64,000 nt of DNA, taken from NCBI GenBank assembly GCA_016719575.1, contig JADJYV010000006.1, positions 62,001 to 126,000 on the forward strand, written 5' to 3'. Position 1 is the stretch's first letter, and every line of letters begins with the position of its first letter. The translations under genes were made by a program, and so were the position numbers. The stretch comes from Pseudobdellovibrionaceae bacterium (GTDB lineage: Bacteria; Bdellovibrionota; Bdellovibrionia; Bdellovibrionales; Bdellovibrionaceae). Shown here one piece after another: positions 34,846-44,190 of this stretch. The notes under the pieces were generated by a model, which did not search any database, was not told the origin of the DNA, and saw only the letters and a list, made by a program, of their open reading frames with translations.

Positions 34846-35958
34846 ATGAATCGAAAGGGAGCGTCACTGATAGAGGCTCTTATTACAATGTTCATGATAA
34901 CGGCTGTCATATTTGCTAGCCTATCGCTCTTTAAAGATCCGATTGCCACTCAGAACCAAGTGGATATCCAAATGAACTACTTGATTGCCCGTCAAAACAT
35001 TTTAAATATTCTGCGAAGTCCGCCGGCATGGAATCAAACAATGTTACATTCAACGAATGCAGCCATTTTTAACTGTTTCTTGAATCAAAGCTCGACGACC
35101 GATGCCAATCGGGACTGCCCACTGGGAAGCTTTAACATGAACTTATACGATGTTAAGGGAAATCCAATTTATTTATCTCAAGATGCTACCACTGGATTTG
35201 CTCCTGATGGAACGATTTGCGCGACCCCCTATGTTGCGCCTCCGGCTCCCCCCAACCCTCAGTGCTATGTTCGCTTAAATTTAACCGCTAGTCCAATCTG
35301 CGCCGCGAGTCCGTGCGAAAATCCACAGCTAGAAGTTGTGGGGAATTTTGAAATAAACAACACAACCGAACACCCATTTAATGTCAACCTGTTGAATTTT
35401 AGACTGAAAATGAATGGATCCTTTTGTCCCGTCCAAACGAACCCAACTCTTGTATCGCAAGGTGCGGATGTTTCAGTCGTGGGAAACCAGGTCGCAGCGA
35501 CAGTTGGTGGTAAGGTTGCTATTGCGGGGAGTGGTCATTTTGACCAACTTTTACTTCCTTGTCGTAAAATACAATTCAACTTTAGCTATGCACTCGGTTT
35601 AAATGATTTTGACGTAGATGGAGTACAGGACCCAGAGAGTTTTGCTGGTGTGTGCTTGATGCATCCGACATTAGGGTGTTTATATGAATTGAGGATTGAT
35701 CCGAAACTTTCTTCTTATGATCTTCTTTATAATGGGGCTGTCGTTGCCACCAAGCCACCCCATTTTAATTTTACTTCAGGATCTGTACTCGGGTTTAAGA
35801 TTTACAATGGGAGAGTTCAGGCGTGTTTTGATTCGGTTTGTTTCTACACCTTTGAAGCAAAACTAGGTGCGCCATTTGATGTTCGATTTCGGCCCGCATC
35901 GACTTCTTATTCTGCTGGATTCAGTAGCGTGAACCAGCCCCTGATTACTCCACTTTGA
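34846..35958 (+). CDS. Prepilin-like protein with C-terminal beta-sandwich-like domain
   Basis: 370 aa. Prepilin signal KGASLIEALITMFMITA (cleavage after Gly, Glu at +5 of ASLIE). The shared module follows (CPLGSFNMNLYDVKGNPI, CYVRLNLTASPIC, CENPQLEVVGNF). From about residue 190 a beta-rich region (QLLLPCRKIQFNFSYAL, YELRIDPKLSSYDLLYNG, FKIYNGRVQACF) looks like a jelly-roll or LamG-type binding domain. Probable surface protein; ligand unknown. Confidence 0.75.
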   Translation: MNRKGASLIEALITMFMITAVIFASLSLFKDPIATQNQVDIQMNYLIARQNILNILRSPPAWNQTMLHSTNAAIFNCFLNQSSTTDANRDCPLGSFNMNLYDVKGNPIYLSQDATTGFAPDGTICATPYVAPPAPPNPQCYVRLNLTASPICAASPCENPQLEVVGNFEINNTTEHPFNVNLLNFRLKMNGSFCPVQTNPTLVSQGADVSVVGNQVAATVGGKVAIAGSGHFDQLLLPCRKIQFNFSYALGLNDFDVDGVQDPESFAGVCLMHPTLGCLYELRIDPKLSSYDLLYNGAVVATKPPHFNFTSGSVLGFKIYNGRVQACFDSVCFYTFEAKLGAPFDVRFRPASTSYSAGFSSVNQPLITPL

Positions 35959-36037
35959 GAGCAAGCACCTGCCTGGCAGAAACTTGACCCGCTTTTATAT
36001 TGACCAAAACGCGCGGAGTGAGGTGGATTTAAAGATT

Positions 36038-36552
36038 TTAGTGCTTAGCAGGGCTTTTTTCGACCTTAGTCGGAGGAGGCGGAGCGTGCTGGAGAGAGTC
36101 GGGTTCTTTGGTGGAACACAATTCTTTATCTTTAGCACATAAATCCACAGTTTGCCCTTCATACAAAACACTTAGTGAAATAAGAGTACCACCGCCACGT
36201 TTAATGAGAGCGTGTTTGTAGTGCTCCTGTACTCTATTACCCAAATATGAATACCTGCCATGGTGAATCGCCTCGGCCTCGCAAGCTTTCCTTGTTGAAT
36301 TGCTATTACCTCTATCTTTGACAGTTTTTTTGACCTTCATATAGTGCACTTTTTTTTCTGTTGAGAATTCATATCCCGGCTGAGAGCTTAGATACTCTTT
36401 CATTGATTCAAATTCCTTCATTTTATTAGGATCTGGAACGAATCCCATTATGTAAATACAACTCTTTTCGTGTGCTGGTTTTTCGTCTAATTTTGTGCGT
36501 TGGCACCGAAAAATGGAATAAACATTAAAAAAGACAAAGCAAGAATATTCAT
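36038..36552 (-). pseudogene. Secreted Cys-containing protein, signal peptide split off by a frameshift
   Basis: An intact frame of 136 residues (36038-36448) lacks an export signal. Upstream, ATG 36552 (AGAGGGC before it) begins a perfect signal peptide (MNILALSFLMFIPFFGANAQ) that hits TAG. Adding one A in the A4 run near 36490 joins it in frame to KLDEKPAHEKSCIYIMGFVP and the rest. The mature protein has about four cysteines, a basic centre and a Pro/Lys-rich tail (APPPPTKVEKSPAKH). Family unknown. The single-base lesion may be real or a read error. Confidence 0.65.
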
Positions 36553-36810
36553 ATCAGCCCTCTTGAATGAATTTTAAATGTAACATAAGCATGCTGCGAA
36601 TAGGAGTGAATATCTCCGAGCCCGTCGAAGGTCGTGTCGAAGGAAATATCAAAATTAGATCAAAGCCATCAACCAAGTTCGTTATTTTGGGGAGACTTTA
36701 TTCGACCAACTTCTCCATGCGAAGTGACTGAAAACCTAAATCTCGTTTTTGGATCAACTTTAGCAATAAGAATTTCCGCGTGACTCAATCAGTCGAAAGT
36801 CTTGATTTTA

Positions 36811-38718
36811 ATGCTCGAAAATTTGACTTATGAAAATGGAAAAATTTCCGATATTCATCTTATGGATGATTTTGAATTAGAAATAAAAAAAGAGTTCCTT
36901 GGTGAAGCAATAATGAACCTTGAAGAGGTTGAAGGTTCATTTATGGAATTAGAATCTGCTTCTGACCCAAAGCCTTTGCTCGACAAGATTTTTCGATTAG
37001 CTCACAATCTTAAGGGCGGATCGAGGGCTGTGGGATTTAGTGATGTCGCCGAGTTTACTCACGAACTTGAGAATCTTGTTTTAAAAATTCAAAAGGGTGA
37101 GATTCCGCTTTCCTCAGAAATTATTACGACACTTTTGCAGTCGAATGATCGACTTGTTGAAATGATGTCAGAGCTTAAAGGAAATCTAACAGCTACATTT
37201 GACAATTCCGATCTGATTGCAGAACTCCAAGCTTGGATTTCTGGAACACGAGCTGCAGCGGAGTCTAAAGATTCGCAAAATGTACCGGCAGAATCCGAAC
37301 GATTGACAGGGGGCGAGGATGAAAATTTCGAAGTCAAATCTGAATTTGAAGGCGAATCGACCCAAGAAATTCCAAATGCCAATAACTTTTTTGCAAAAGA
37401 AACCGCGGATGTGCCAGAAAATCCAAATCCTGAAGTGAGTAACGAGGGGGGAGAAACCTTGTCTACGAATCAGGCGCAGGCAAGACGAGTGAAGACTCGC
37501 GCGAGCGATACTGCAGGCAAAGAAGATGAAATTATTCGAGTGAGTTTATCAAAAATCGACCTTCTTAATGACTATGTAGGGGAGTTAATCGTTTTGCAAT
37601 CCATCGCTCAGCAGCAGGGTTCTACGAGTTTAGTCGCCAAGTTGGATGCTTCCCTCAGGCAAATGATGAAGTTATCAAAGGATATTCAGAGCCTTTCGAT
37701 GAGCTTGCGCATGCTTCCGGTCAAGCCCCTTGTGCAAAAGCTTCAACGGGTTGTTAGAGATACAGCAAAGGTCCTAAATAAAGATGTTAGTTTTCAAGTG
37801 CTTGGAGAACAAATGGATATTGATAAGTCTGTCTTGGACCGTTTATCAGATCCTTTGATTCATATTTTAAGAAATGCAGTTGATCATGGCTTAGAGACGC
37901 TTGAAGGACGTATGGATAGCAACAAACCCAAGCAAGGAAATATCGAGCTTTCATTTTTTAATGAGGGTAATCATCTTATTGTCGAAGTGAAAGATGACGG
38001 TAAGGGTATCAATAGTGAAGTGGTTCGAAAGAAGGCCATCGAACGCGGAATCATTTCGGAAGGCCAAAGTTTAAGCGAAAAGCAGATAGTTCATTTGGTA
38101 TTTCATCCCGGCTTTTCAACGAAGTCCGAAACAAGCGAAATCAGTGGTCGCGGGGTGGGTATGGATGTTGTTAAAACCAATATCGAAAATATTGGTGGTC
38201 AAGTGGATGTGGTTACTAAGGTTGGAAGTGGAAGTACTTTTAGACTTCAAATACCGCTAACGCTTTCTGTGGTTGAGGGAATTGTCGTTGCTACAGAAAA
38301 CAATCGATATGTTATCCCTCTTAGTCAAGTTCAAGAAATGGTAAATTTAAAGTCGCAAAGAATATTTCCAGACAAGTTAGGAATGGGATCTTGCTTTGAG
38401 CTTCGTGGAACAGTCGTGCCGATGCTTCATTTAGAGGCGGCTCTTTCTAATAAAAAGGAAAAAGTGGTTCATGGTGAGGCCGCTTTGATTGTAAATGTCG
38501 AAGAACAGCCCATCGCTTTGGTTGTAAACGAAGTCATAAGAGCCCAGCAAATTGTTATCAAACCATTAACTAATGGAATAGTGCCACAACGAGGTTGGGT
38601 AGGAACATGTGTCTTGGGAGATGGACTGCCAACTTTAATTTTAAACCCAGTTGATCTATTGAGTGGAAAAATCACCCAAAGCGTAAAAAATGAAATTTTT
38701 ATTCAGGAGGCCGCATGA
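36811..38718 (+). CDS. cheA: Chemotaxis histidine kinase CheA
   Basis: 635 aa. Domains: HPt with phospho-His in RLAHNLKGGSRAVGF (near residue 65), an acidic linker of about 100 residues without a clear CheY-binding P2 domain, dimerisation helices, the kinase domain (N box HILRNAVDHGLE, G1 VKDDGKGI, G2 GRGVGMDVV, GSGSTFRLQIPLTL), and a C-terminal CheW-like domain. It phosphorylates CheY/CheB-type partners in response to receptors. ATG 36811 is chosen; a TTG nine bases upstream is possible. cheW overlaps its stop by ATGA. Confidence 0.93.
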   Translation: MLENLTYENGKISDIHLMDDFELEIKKEFLGEAIMNLEEVEGSFMELESASDPKPLLDKIFRLAHNLKGGSRAVGFSDVAEFTHELENLVLKIQKGEIPLSSEIITTLLQSNDRLVEMMSELKGNLTATFDNSDLIAELQAWISGTRAAAESKDSQNVPAESERLTGGEDENFEVKSEFEGESTQEIPNANNFFAKETADVPENPNPEVSNEGGETLSTNQAQARRVKTRASDTAGKEDEIIRVSLSKIDLLNDYVGELIVLQSIAQQQGSTSLVAKLDASLRQMMKLSKDIQSLSMSLRMLPVKPLVQKLQRVVRDTAKVLNKDVSFQVLGEQMDIDKSVLDRLSDPLIHILRNAVDHGLETLEGRMDSNKPKQGNIELSFFNEGNHLIVEVKDDGKGINSEVVRKKAIERGIISEGQSLSEKQIVHLVFHPGFSTKSETSEISGRGVGMDVVKTNIENIGGQVDVVTKVGSGSTFRLQIPLTLSVVEGIVVATENNRYVIPLSQVQEMVNLKSQRIFPDKLGMGSCFELRGTVVPMLHLEAALSNKKEKVVHGEAALIVNVEEQPIALVVNEVIRAQQIVIKPLTNGIVPQRGWVGTCVLGDGLPTLILNPVDLLSGKITQSVKNEIFIQEAA

Positions 38719-39179
38719 GCAAAGTAGATAGTAGATATATGGAATTTTCCATCGGGGGACAGCTCTACGCAATTCCTTTGTTGAGCGTTAAAGAGGTGCT
38801 TCCTGAACCTGAAATTACAGACGTACCCAACATGCCTTCTCATTTTGAAGGCATGATGAACCTACGAGGCCAAATCTTAGGTGTTTTTAATGTGCGAAAA
38901 AGGCTTGGGGCAAAAGCCAGAGCAGCCGATGCGACGAATTCCGAGGTTGTCATCGTAATGGAGCAAGCGGGTGTCAGCGTGGGTATGCTCGTCGATGAGG
39001 TCACGCAGGTTCTTAATCCAGATCCAGATAAGGTTCGGCCGGCTCCGCTCAAAGAGGACGATCAATCGAAGACCTATATATCCTCTGTTATTCAAACCGG
39101 TGAAGATTTAGTTTTAATTTTAGATATAGTTCACCTATTAGAATTAGCAAAGTACAAACGGGAAATTAACGCAGCCTGA
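38715..39179 (+). CDS. cheW: Chemotaxis coupling protein CheW
   Basis: 154 aa, a single CheW domain: MEFSIGGQLYAIPLLSVKEV, FEGMMNLRGQILGVFNVRKR, VGMLVDEVTQVL. It links CheA to chemoreceptors. AGGAGG lies just before the ATG, which overlaps cheA. The mcp begins 12 bases after the stop, so all three were one transcript before the IS insertion. Confidence 0.94.
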   Translation: MSKVDSRYMEFSIGGQLYAIPLLSVKEVLPEPEITDVPNMPSHFEGMMNLRGQILGVFNVRKRLGAKARAADATNSEVVIVMEQAGVSVGMLVDEVTQVLNPDPDKVRPAPLKEDDQSKTYISSVIQTGEDLVLILDIVHLLELAKYKREINAA

Positions 39180-39191
39180 TTGGTGGAGCAA

Positions 39192-39808
39192 ATGAAAAAC
39201 TGGTCAATAGGAAAGAAATCCTACGCTTTATTTGCCGCTCTGGTATTGATTATTCTTTTGGTGGGAGGGGTTTCTTTTTACGGAAATCAGCAAGTCGTAT
39301 CAAAATTTAATGATTTTATCAATGGCGAATTCACAGTCGTTAAAGGCGCGATCATTCTAGAAAACACAAAGGATGGACTTCACGCCTCAGTTTATAAAGC
39401 CATTTATTTTTCAAATAAAAATGAAGTGGAATTGAAAAATGAAATAGATCTTAAATTTAAATTTTATCTAGCGGAGATGCCAAAGCAAATTGCGTCTTTC
39501 GATGAAAACAAAGTTTCGGCAGAAATAAAAGACGCGGTTCAAAAAATTAGACCCGAAACAGAAAATTATGCCAAGCTAGCAGAAGAAATCATCAGTTTTT
39601 CAGTTGCAGGAAAAAAGGATCAAGTAGAAGTCAAGCTTTCTGAATTTAATAAAGTTTATAGCTCAATTAGCGATCAATTAAAAGTTATCAAAGACTTAGC
39701 AAACAAAAATATTCAGTCTAGCAAAGCATCTTATGAGCACAGCAATGGCTTTTACAAGGGCATTAACATGCTTTTGATTGCGTTTGGTTTTATTTTTGGA
39801 TCGGTGTT
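39192..39808 (+). pseudogene. Methyl-accepting chemotaxis protein, 5' part (IS-disrupted)
   Basis: Starts MKNWSIGKKSYALF (GGTGGAG upstream). Contains the first membrane helix (ALFAALVLIILLVGGVSFY), a mostly helical periplasmic sensor domain of about 165 residues of four-helix-bundle type, and the first half of the second membrane helix (MLLIAFGFIFGSV). It then runs into an IS3-family element. Removing the element and four bases rejoins this frame to the 3' part (GSV-LMVSFACG). Confidence 0.88.
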
Positions 39809-39871
39809 TGACCTGGCCGGCTTAAATTGGTCCAGATTCAATGTTAATCTGGGCCTAGAAAGAGGTCAAAA

Positions 39872-40150
39872 ATGGCAAGAAAGAACTTTAAAGCAGAAGA
39901 GATCATTCAACATCTTAGAACTGTTGAGCTAGAAGAGGGCAAGGGACATACTCTCGAAGAGTCAGCCAAGAAGGTTGGCGTAACTCCTCAGACAATCATT
40001 CGTTGGCGCAAAGAATACGGTGGCCTTCGGGTAGATCAGGCTAAGCGCCTGAAAGAACTCGAAGCTGAGAACCTACGACTCAAAAGAATTGTTGCAAATC
40101 AAGCAGTTGAGGTTTCAATTTTGAAGGAAGTCGCCTCGGGAAACTTCTAA
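39872..40150 (+). CDS. IS3-family transposase OrfA
   Basis: 92 aa. Helix-turn-helix of the transposase_8 type (AKKVGVTPQTIIRWRKEYGG) followed by a leucine-zipper helix (LKELEAENLRLKRIVANQAV) and the IS407-group ending EVASGNF. At 40138-40144 the heptamer GGGAAAC is in the 0 frame as G-GGA-AAC, a canonical -1 slippery site, placing OrfB in the next frame as in other IS3 elements. OrfA looks intact. Confidence 0.88.
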   Translation: MARKNFKAEEIIQHLRTVELEEGKGHTLEESAKKVGVTPQTIIRWRKEYGGLRVDQAKRLKELEAENLRLKRIVANQAVEVSILKEVASGNF

Positions 40151-40996
40151 GCCCTGCACGTAGACGTGAGGCCGTTCAACATGCCATGACTAAGTTGAAT
40201 GTCTCTGAACGTCTTGCTTGCAGGGTGATTGGACAACTTCGCACAACTCAACGATATGAGAAGATCATCGACCCTGGTCGTGTGCGTCTGCGTGCGCGGA
40301 TTATCGAGCTTGCAACTCAGTATGGCAGGTACGGCTACAAGACAATCACCTCAATGCTGCAAATGGAGGGATTCATTGTGGGCCGTGATCGAGTCCACAC
40401 AGTCTAGCAAGAGGAGGGGCTTGCAGGTACCTCAGAAGCAGCCGAAACGAGCGAGGCTTTGGCTAGCTGACGGATCTTGTATCCGCCTGCGGCCAATGCA
40501 CAAAAACCATGTTTGGAGCTATGATTTTGTGTCTGAACAGACCCACGATGGAAGAAAGCTTAGGATCCTCAATATCATCGACGAGCACAGTAAAGAGTGT
40601 CTGGCTTCGTTTGTAGCTCGTAGAATTAGAAGTCAGGACATTATTTTGATTCTTGCGGACCTATTCATTGAGCATGGCATTCCAGAGCATATACGCTCGG
40701 ACAATGGACCGGAGTTCATTGCAAAGAAGTTAAGAAAATGGCTCAAGGATATTGGCGTAAATACGCTCTACATTGAGCCCGGAAGTCCATGGGAGAACGG
40801 CTACTGCGAGTCTTTCAATGGCAAGATGAGATATCAACTTCTCGATGGTGAAATATTTTACACGCTCTTCGAGGCACAGGTGATCATCGAGAGATGGAGA
40901 AGGCATTATAATGAAGTGAGACCCCATTCTTCACTCGGTGGCAAGCCGCCAAAGGCTCCAGAAACACGGGAGGTAAACATTCAGCTTGTCAGTTAG
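40139..40996 (+). pseudogene. IS3-family transposase OrfB (DDE), disrupted
   Basis: After the -1 shift the frame reads GKLLSPARRREAVQHAMTKL and continues to a TAG at 40405-40407, where relatives have Trp, so a TGG to TAG change is likely. About 20 bases later the frame changes by one base (LQVPQKQPKR resumes in another frame). The catalytic core then follows intact: VWSYDFV, IRSDNGPEF and the final Glu in SPWENGYCESFNGKM, giving D, D and E. Two lesions make the element unable to move by itself. Confidence 0.85.
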
Positions 40997-41037
40997 TCAT
41001 TAACATTGGTAGTGGTACAAAAATTCCCGGCCGGTCA

Positions 41038-42137
41038 ATTTGATGGTTTCTTTTGCCTGTGGATTGTTTTTGGCTTTCTTATCAGTTTTTGTGACCATTT
41101 TTGTTACTAAACAGATTGCAAAAATCTGCTCAAATTTGAATGAACTAGGAGGAGATGTCGGAAATGTAGCAGAATCAATTTCGTCTTCTAGTCAGGACCT
41201 GTCTTCGAGTGTTACCCAGCAGTCTGCGGCTTTGCAGGAAACGGCTTCAGCAATTGAAGAGACAAGCGCTACGATTTCAAAGAACGCCGACAATGCAAGA
41301 CAATCCACTCAATTATCTGAGCATGCTCAGGAAGCGGTATCGCAAGGAAAACACTCAGTCGATGAGGTGGTGGGCTCTATCGAAGAGATTTCAAAAAGCA
41401 ATGTTGAAATTATGAATCAGATCGAAGAAAGTAATCGTGAGATTTCAGCGATAGTCAAAGTCATTGCAGAAATTGGTAATAAAACGAAAGTTATTAACGA
41501 TATTGTGTTTCAAACCAAGTTATTATCGTTTAATGCCTCCGTTGAGGCGGCCCGAGCAGGCGAACATGGTAAGGGATTCGCCGTGGTTGCTCAGGAAATT
41601 GGAAATTTAGCCCAAATGAGTGGCAATTCCGCTAAAGAAATTACTGAGATGTTGGATGGAAGTATAAAAAAGGTTGAGGAAATCGTAAGTACAACCAACT
41701 CTCGATTGGCTGTTCTCGTTCAATCGGCCAAGACTAAGGTGCAAACTGGAACTGTCACAGCAAAACGCTCTGGCGAGATCCTCGATAAAATTGTCAAGAA
41801 TGTCATGGACGTTGGATCCATGGTGTCCGAAATTTCAACCGCAAGTCAGCAGCAGGCTCAAGGGATCCAAGAGATCAATAAAGCCATGACTGAGTTGGAT
41901 TCAGTCGCCCAGCAAAATAACTTAGCCTCACAAAAATCCAGTGTCACAGCAACTGAATTAAGAGGTCAAGTCGATCGCCTTAATGATGTTGTCACAGTGC
42001 TAACAGCTCTTGTCTTCGGTTCTAAAGGTGGGCAAAGCAAGCCAGGATCTCCCCATGCAGATCCTCAAGCGAACTTCAAAGAAAGTTCACCAGCTGCTCA
42101 CTCTGAAAATCCAAATTCTGATCGCGAAGCGGCATAA
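41038..42137 (+). pseudogene. Methyl-accepting chemotaxis protein, 3' part (IS-disrupted)
   Basis: Begins inside the second membrane helix (MVSFACGLFLAFLSVFVTIFV) and continues with a long coiled-coil signalling domain. The signalling tip is recognisable: VIAEIGNKTKVINDIVFQTK and LSFNASVEAARAGEHGKGFA. No HAMP domain is obvious between helix and coiled coil. The Ser/Pro-rich tail has no CheR-binding pentapeptide. TTG 41040 could in principle start a soluble fragment, but a functional receptor is not made. Confidence 0.87.
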
Positions 42138-42173
42138 GCCTCTCGTTCAGAAGAAGACCGATTAAGTGATGAT

Positions 42174-42196
42174 GGTTTAGGGTTGCCCCCTAAACC
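42174..42196. repeat. Perfect 9-bp hairpin after the MCP gene
   Basis: GGTTTAGGG, loop TTGCC, CCCTAAACC. It lies 37 bases after the mcp stop. No T-run follows, so Rho-independent termination is uncertain. It also marks the left edge of the conjugative-element remnant. Confidence 0.5.
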
Positions 42197-42266
42197 TGAC
42201 CAGCCGGGAGTTTTGCTACCACTTACATTGTTAGGTCCACCAGCGGGCCAATTAAAAGTATGCGTT

Positions 42267-42971
42267 TCATTTCGCATTCCTCCTGTTTTTGAATTCAGTG
42301 GAGGAGTGGAAAAAGTGGGCGGGGTTCAGTGGCTGTGTAATGGTTATATGTGAAGGGCAAGACTTAGCGGAATTGGGGTCATATTGACTACGAAGTTGGT
42401 CGCCCGTTTTTAGAAGGTCGCCACTCGGGATGAAAGCAAGAGTCCCATATCGAAAGTCCTTCATGCACTCACTCCATTGCTCTGTAGTCGAGTATTTCAA
42501 ATTCTTGGGTTTGTTTTTCAAATGAAGAAATTGCTTTGCATGTTGAATGGTCTCTTCAATAAATGGCGCTTTTCCTTCCAAGTACTCAATCATTCCATTT
42601 TTGTTATTTTCAGATAGCTGCCTTTTAAGCTGGGCATACTTCTGAGCACGGTCTACATCCTGATTTAATAAATCCCGAAATAAAATCTGATTCTCAACGC
42701 AAGGGTGTGATGGGCCGCATAGATGCAATTTGTGGGTTCGTCGTCCCTCTTGGTTTTTACTAAAGTACCAATGGCCAGGAGCTCCTGGTTCTTCTCCTCG
42801 ATTGGTATATCCAACGCTTTCATTTTGAAAAATAGTCCACAAAACGTGCGTCATCTTTAATGATACAAGTATATCAATTTCAGGTCTGGCTAACATACCA
42901 ATTATAACTCCATTAGAGATCTTCGCTTTCGGCAATTCTGAGCCGGCTTGCTTGATCCGTAGATTCTTCAA
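42267..42971 (-). pseudogene. GrpB-family nucleotidyltransferase-like fragment (5' truncated)
   Basis: 234-residue frame. The part ARPEIDILVSL, then SVGYTNRGEEPGAPGHWYFS, THKLHLCGPSHPCVENQILF and FRDLLNQDVDRAQKYAQLKR matches the GrpB/UPF0157 family. The usual first 50-60 residues with the HIGSTAVPG-type motif are missing; the first 20 residues come from sequence overlapping the PIN pseudogene. The C-terminal end (HFFHSSTEFKNRRNAK) is encoded by the element leader repeat, so it is also foreign. Probably non-functional cargo left at a recombination joint. Confidence 0.7.
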
Positions 42972-43636
42972 GGATAAGAATAGTTTTTCCTAGATTTGAC
43001 TTGTCATCTGAATCTTTGAATTCAAAATCCTTATCAGCAGTAATTAGCAAGGGCAGATTGCTAGAGGTGAAAAGATTTAAGATCATTGCATCAGGACCGC
43101 GTATTCCCAGATCTCCCATAGTTTGAACCATGTCTATCCACTTAAGTGGTTCAGTAATAATGTCAGATGTTTGACCTTCGAGAACTTCTACAAAGTGAAG
43201 GCCCAGTTCTTCTTCCATTATTTGCCATTCGTTTTTAAGCATTGCTCCGGCATACTTTGAACAAAACGCTTTCCAACCTGTCGAACCTAAAAGCAAGTTC
43301 AAGTTTTTGTCGCAGCTTTTTCAATTATTTTCACCAATTTTGTAGGACCGGCGATGTCTCTTGTGGGATGTGTCTTCATCTCGTATTTTTCTTTAGAAAG
43401 TTGAAAAGGTCTTCGTGAGTAGGTGTTGCTTTTAGTTCCTTAAAATTTGCAATGCACCGAGAGTGAGCTGCTTTCTGAAGATGAGATCTACGAACTCCAT
43501 CCGACTTATTACATTTGCGAAAATCGGAATATCGAACTCTTCTAAAAGTTCAAATGCCTCAACTGCTGTGGGTAAACTCGATCATCGGTATATGATGCCG
43601 CATAAAGGAAACCTGTGTCAGCCAAACAGCCACTGC
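42913..43636 (-). pseudogene. PIN-domain toxin-like gene, multiply frameshifted
   Basis: Three or four frames give PIN-type pieces in order: LADTGFLYAASYTDD (first acidic residue), VEAFELLEEFDIPIFANVIS and SRMEFVDLIF (second acidic residue), KELKATPTHEDLFNFLKKN, then the longest piece 42913-43302 ending GPDAMILNLFTSSNLPLLITADKDFEF (last acidic residues). This is the layout of VapC-like PIN ribonucleases, interrupted by at least three frame changes. It abuts the truncated GrpB fragment downstream and a small basic protein upstream that could be its antitoxin. Confidence 0.65.
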
Positions 43637-43650
43637 TACAGTCGTTGCTA

Positions 43651-43884
43651 TTAAGATAATGTTTGAGCTGATTCGCCCCTCGAATTACCCGCACTAGACG
43701 TCCAAATCACTTTGTGGGGTTCGAGATTTAGCAGTTTTTTCGGCTTTTCAGTCTGATTAAGGATTTCCATAAGTTCTTTTGGAGGTGGTTGTTCACCAAT
43801 TTGTTTGAGCCTTTCAGACCACTTCTTGGCAGCACCTTTTTGGGACCGTTTTCTTTTTCTCCATAAAAGTCTCCTTGCTTTCAC
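43651..43884 (-). CDS. Small basic protein upstream of the PIN pseudogene, possible antitoxin
   Basis: 77 aa from GTG 43884, or alternatively from an ATG about 20 bases further in (AAGGAG upstream) that would read MEKKKTVPK and need a one-base change in an A5 run to join GAAKKWSERLKQIG. Very basic N-terminus, then a Pro/Glu-rich middle (EQPPPKELMEIL). Position and size fit an antitoxin of the adjacent PIN gene, but no antitoxin fold is recognised. Confidence 0.4.
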   Translation of the reverse strand: MKARRLLWRKRKRSQKGAAKKWSERLKQIGEQPPPKELMEILNQTEKPKKLLNLEPHKVIWTSSAGNSRGESAQTLS

Positions 43885-43927
43885 TTAGTTGTAACATAGT
43901 CCAGACCTCCCGTCTAAGCACCTGAAA

Positions 43928-44035
43928 TCACTGCGTTAAGCTAATCCCATGTTCGGTCCGAAGTTCCGGAAATCGGACCTTAAATACACTGCTTGCCCCA
44001 TGGGGTGTATCCCGCCCGTGGGCGATCAATACTGC
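43928..44035 (-). pseudogene. Coupling-protein (VirD4/TraD-like) C-terminal fragment
   Basis: Encodes AVLIAHGRDTPHGASSVFKVRFPEL, nearly identical to AVLIAHGRETPHGASSVFKVRFPEI at the end of the intact coupling protein (54504-56009). Homology begins abruptly at about 44035 and stops after FPEL, so the remnant keeps only the gene's last 25 or so codons. Confidence 0.85.
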
Positions 44036-44190
44036 AGAATAAGGAAAAAAGCGATGGAGATTACCATGCCGCCAAAAACGAAAATCAAACAACCTTCGGG
44101 TCGTGCACCTAACTACACACCTGAATATTTTATGGTGATGGCAAAGCAAACTGAACCTTGTTGAGCGGTGATGTGAATTTTAGGAAGGGT

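Larger units (their letters stand above)
39809..41037 (+). mobile_element. IS3-family element (IS407-group-like), decayed, inserted in an MCP gene
   Basis: About 1229 bp. The ends are imperfect inverted repeats of about 40 bases: the left begins TGACCTGGCCGGC and ends CAATGTTAAT; the right, reverse-complemented, begins TGACCGGCCGGGA and ends CAATGTTAAT. It encodes OrfA and an OrfB broken by a stop and a frameshift. The flanking four bases (TGTT left, ATTT right) are not an identical target duplication, but excision of the element plus four bases restores the host frame. Subgroup placement rests on OrfA (IIRWRKEYGGLRVDQAKRL) and is from memory. Confidence 0.88.
42232..44035 (-). mobile_element. 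Remnant of a conjugative element related to the one at 49-62 kb
   Basis: Left edge: 42232-42325 matches 52628-52720 (lipoprotein start and leader, including AATTAAAAGTATGCG, ATTTCGCATTCCTCCTG and CAGTGGAGGAG). The lipoprotein copy reads MKRILLIGPLVDLTM then stops. Right edge: 43975-44032 matches 54545-54610, the 3' end of the coupling-protein gene (GGAAATCGGACCTTAAATAC). Between them lie a truncated GrpB-like gene, a broken PIN gene and a small basic protein, where the intact element has AbiE. So the same two flanks enclose different cargo. Confidence 0.8.
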
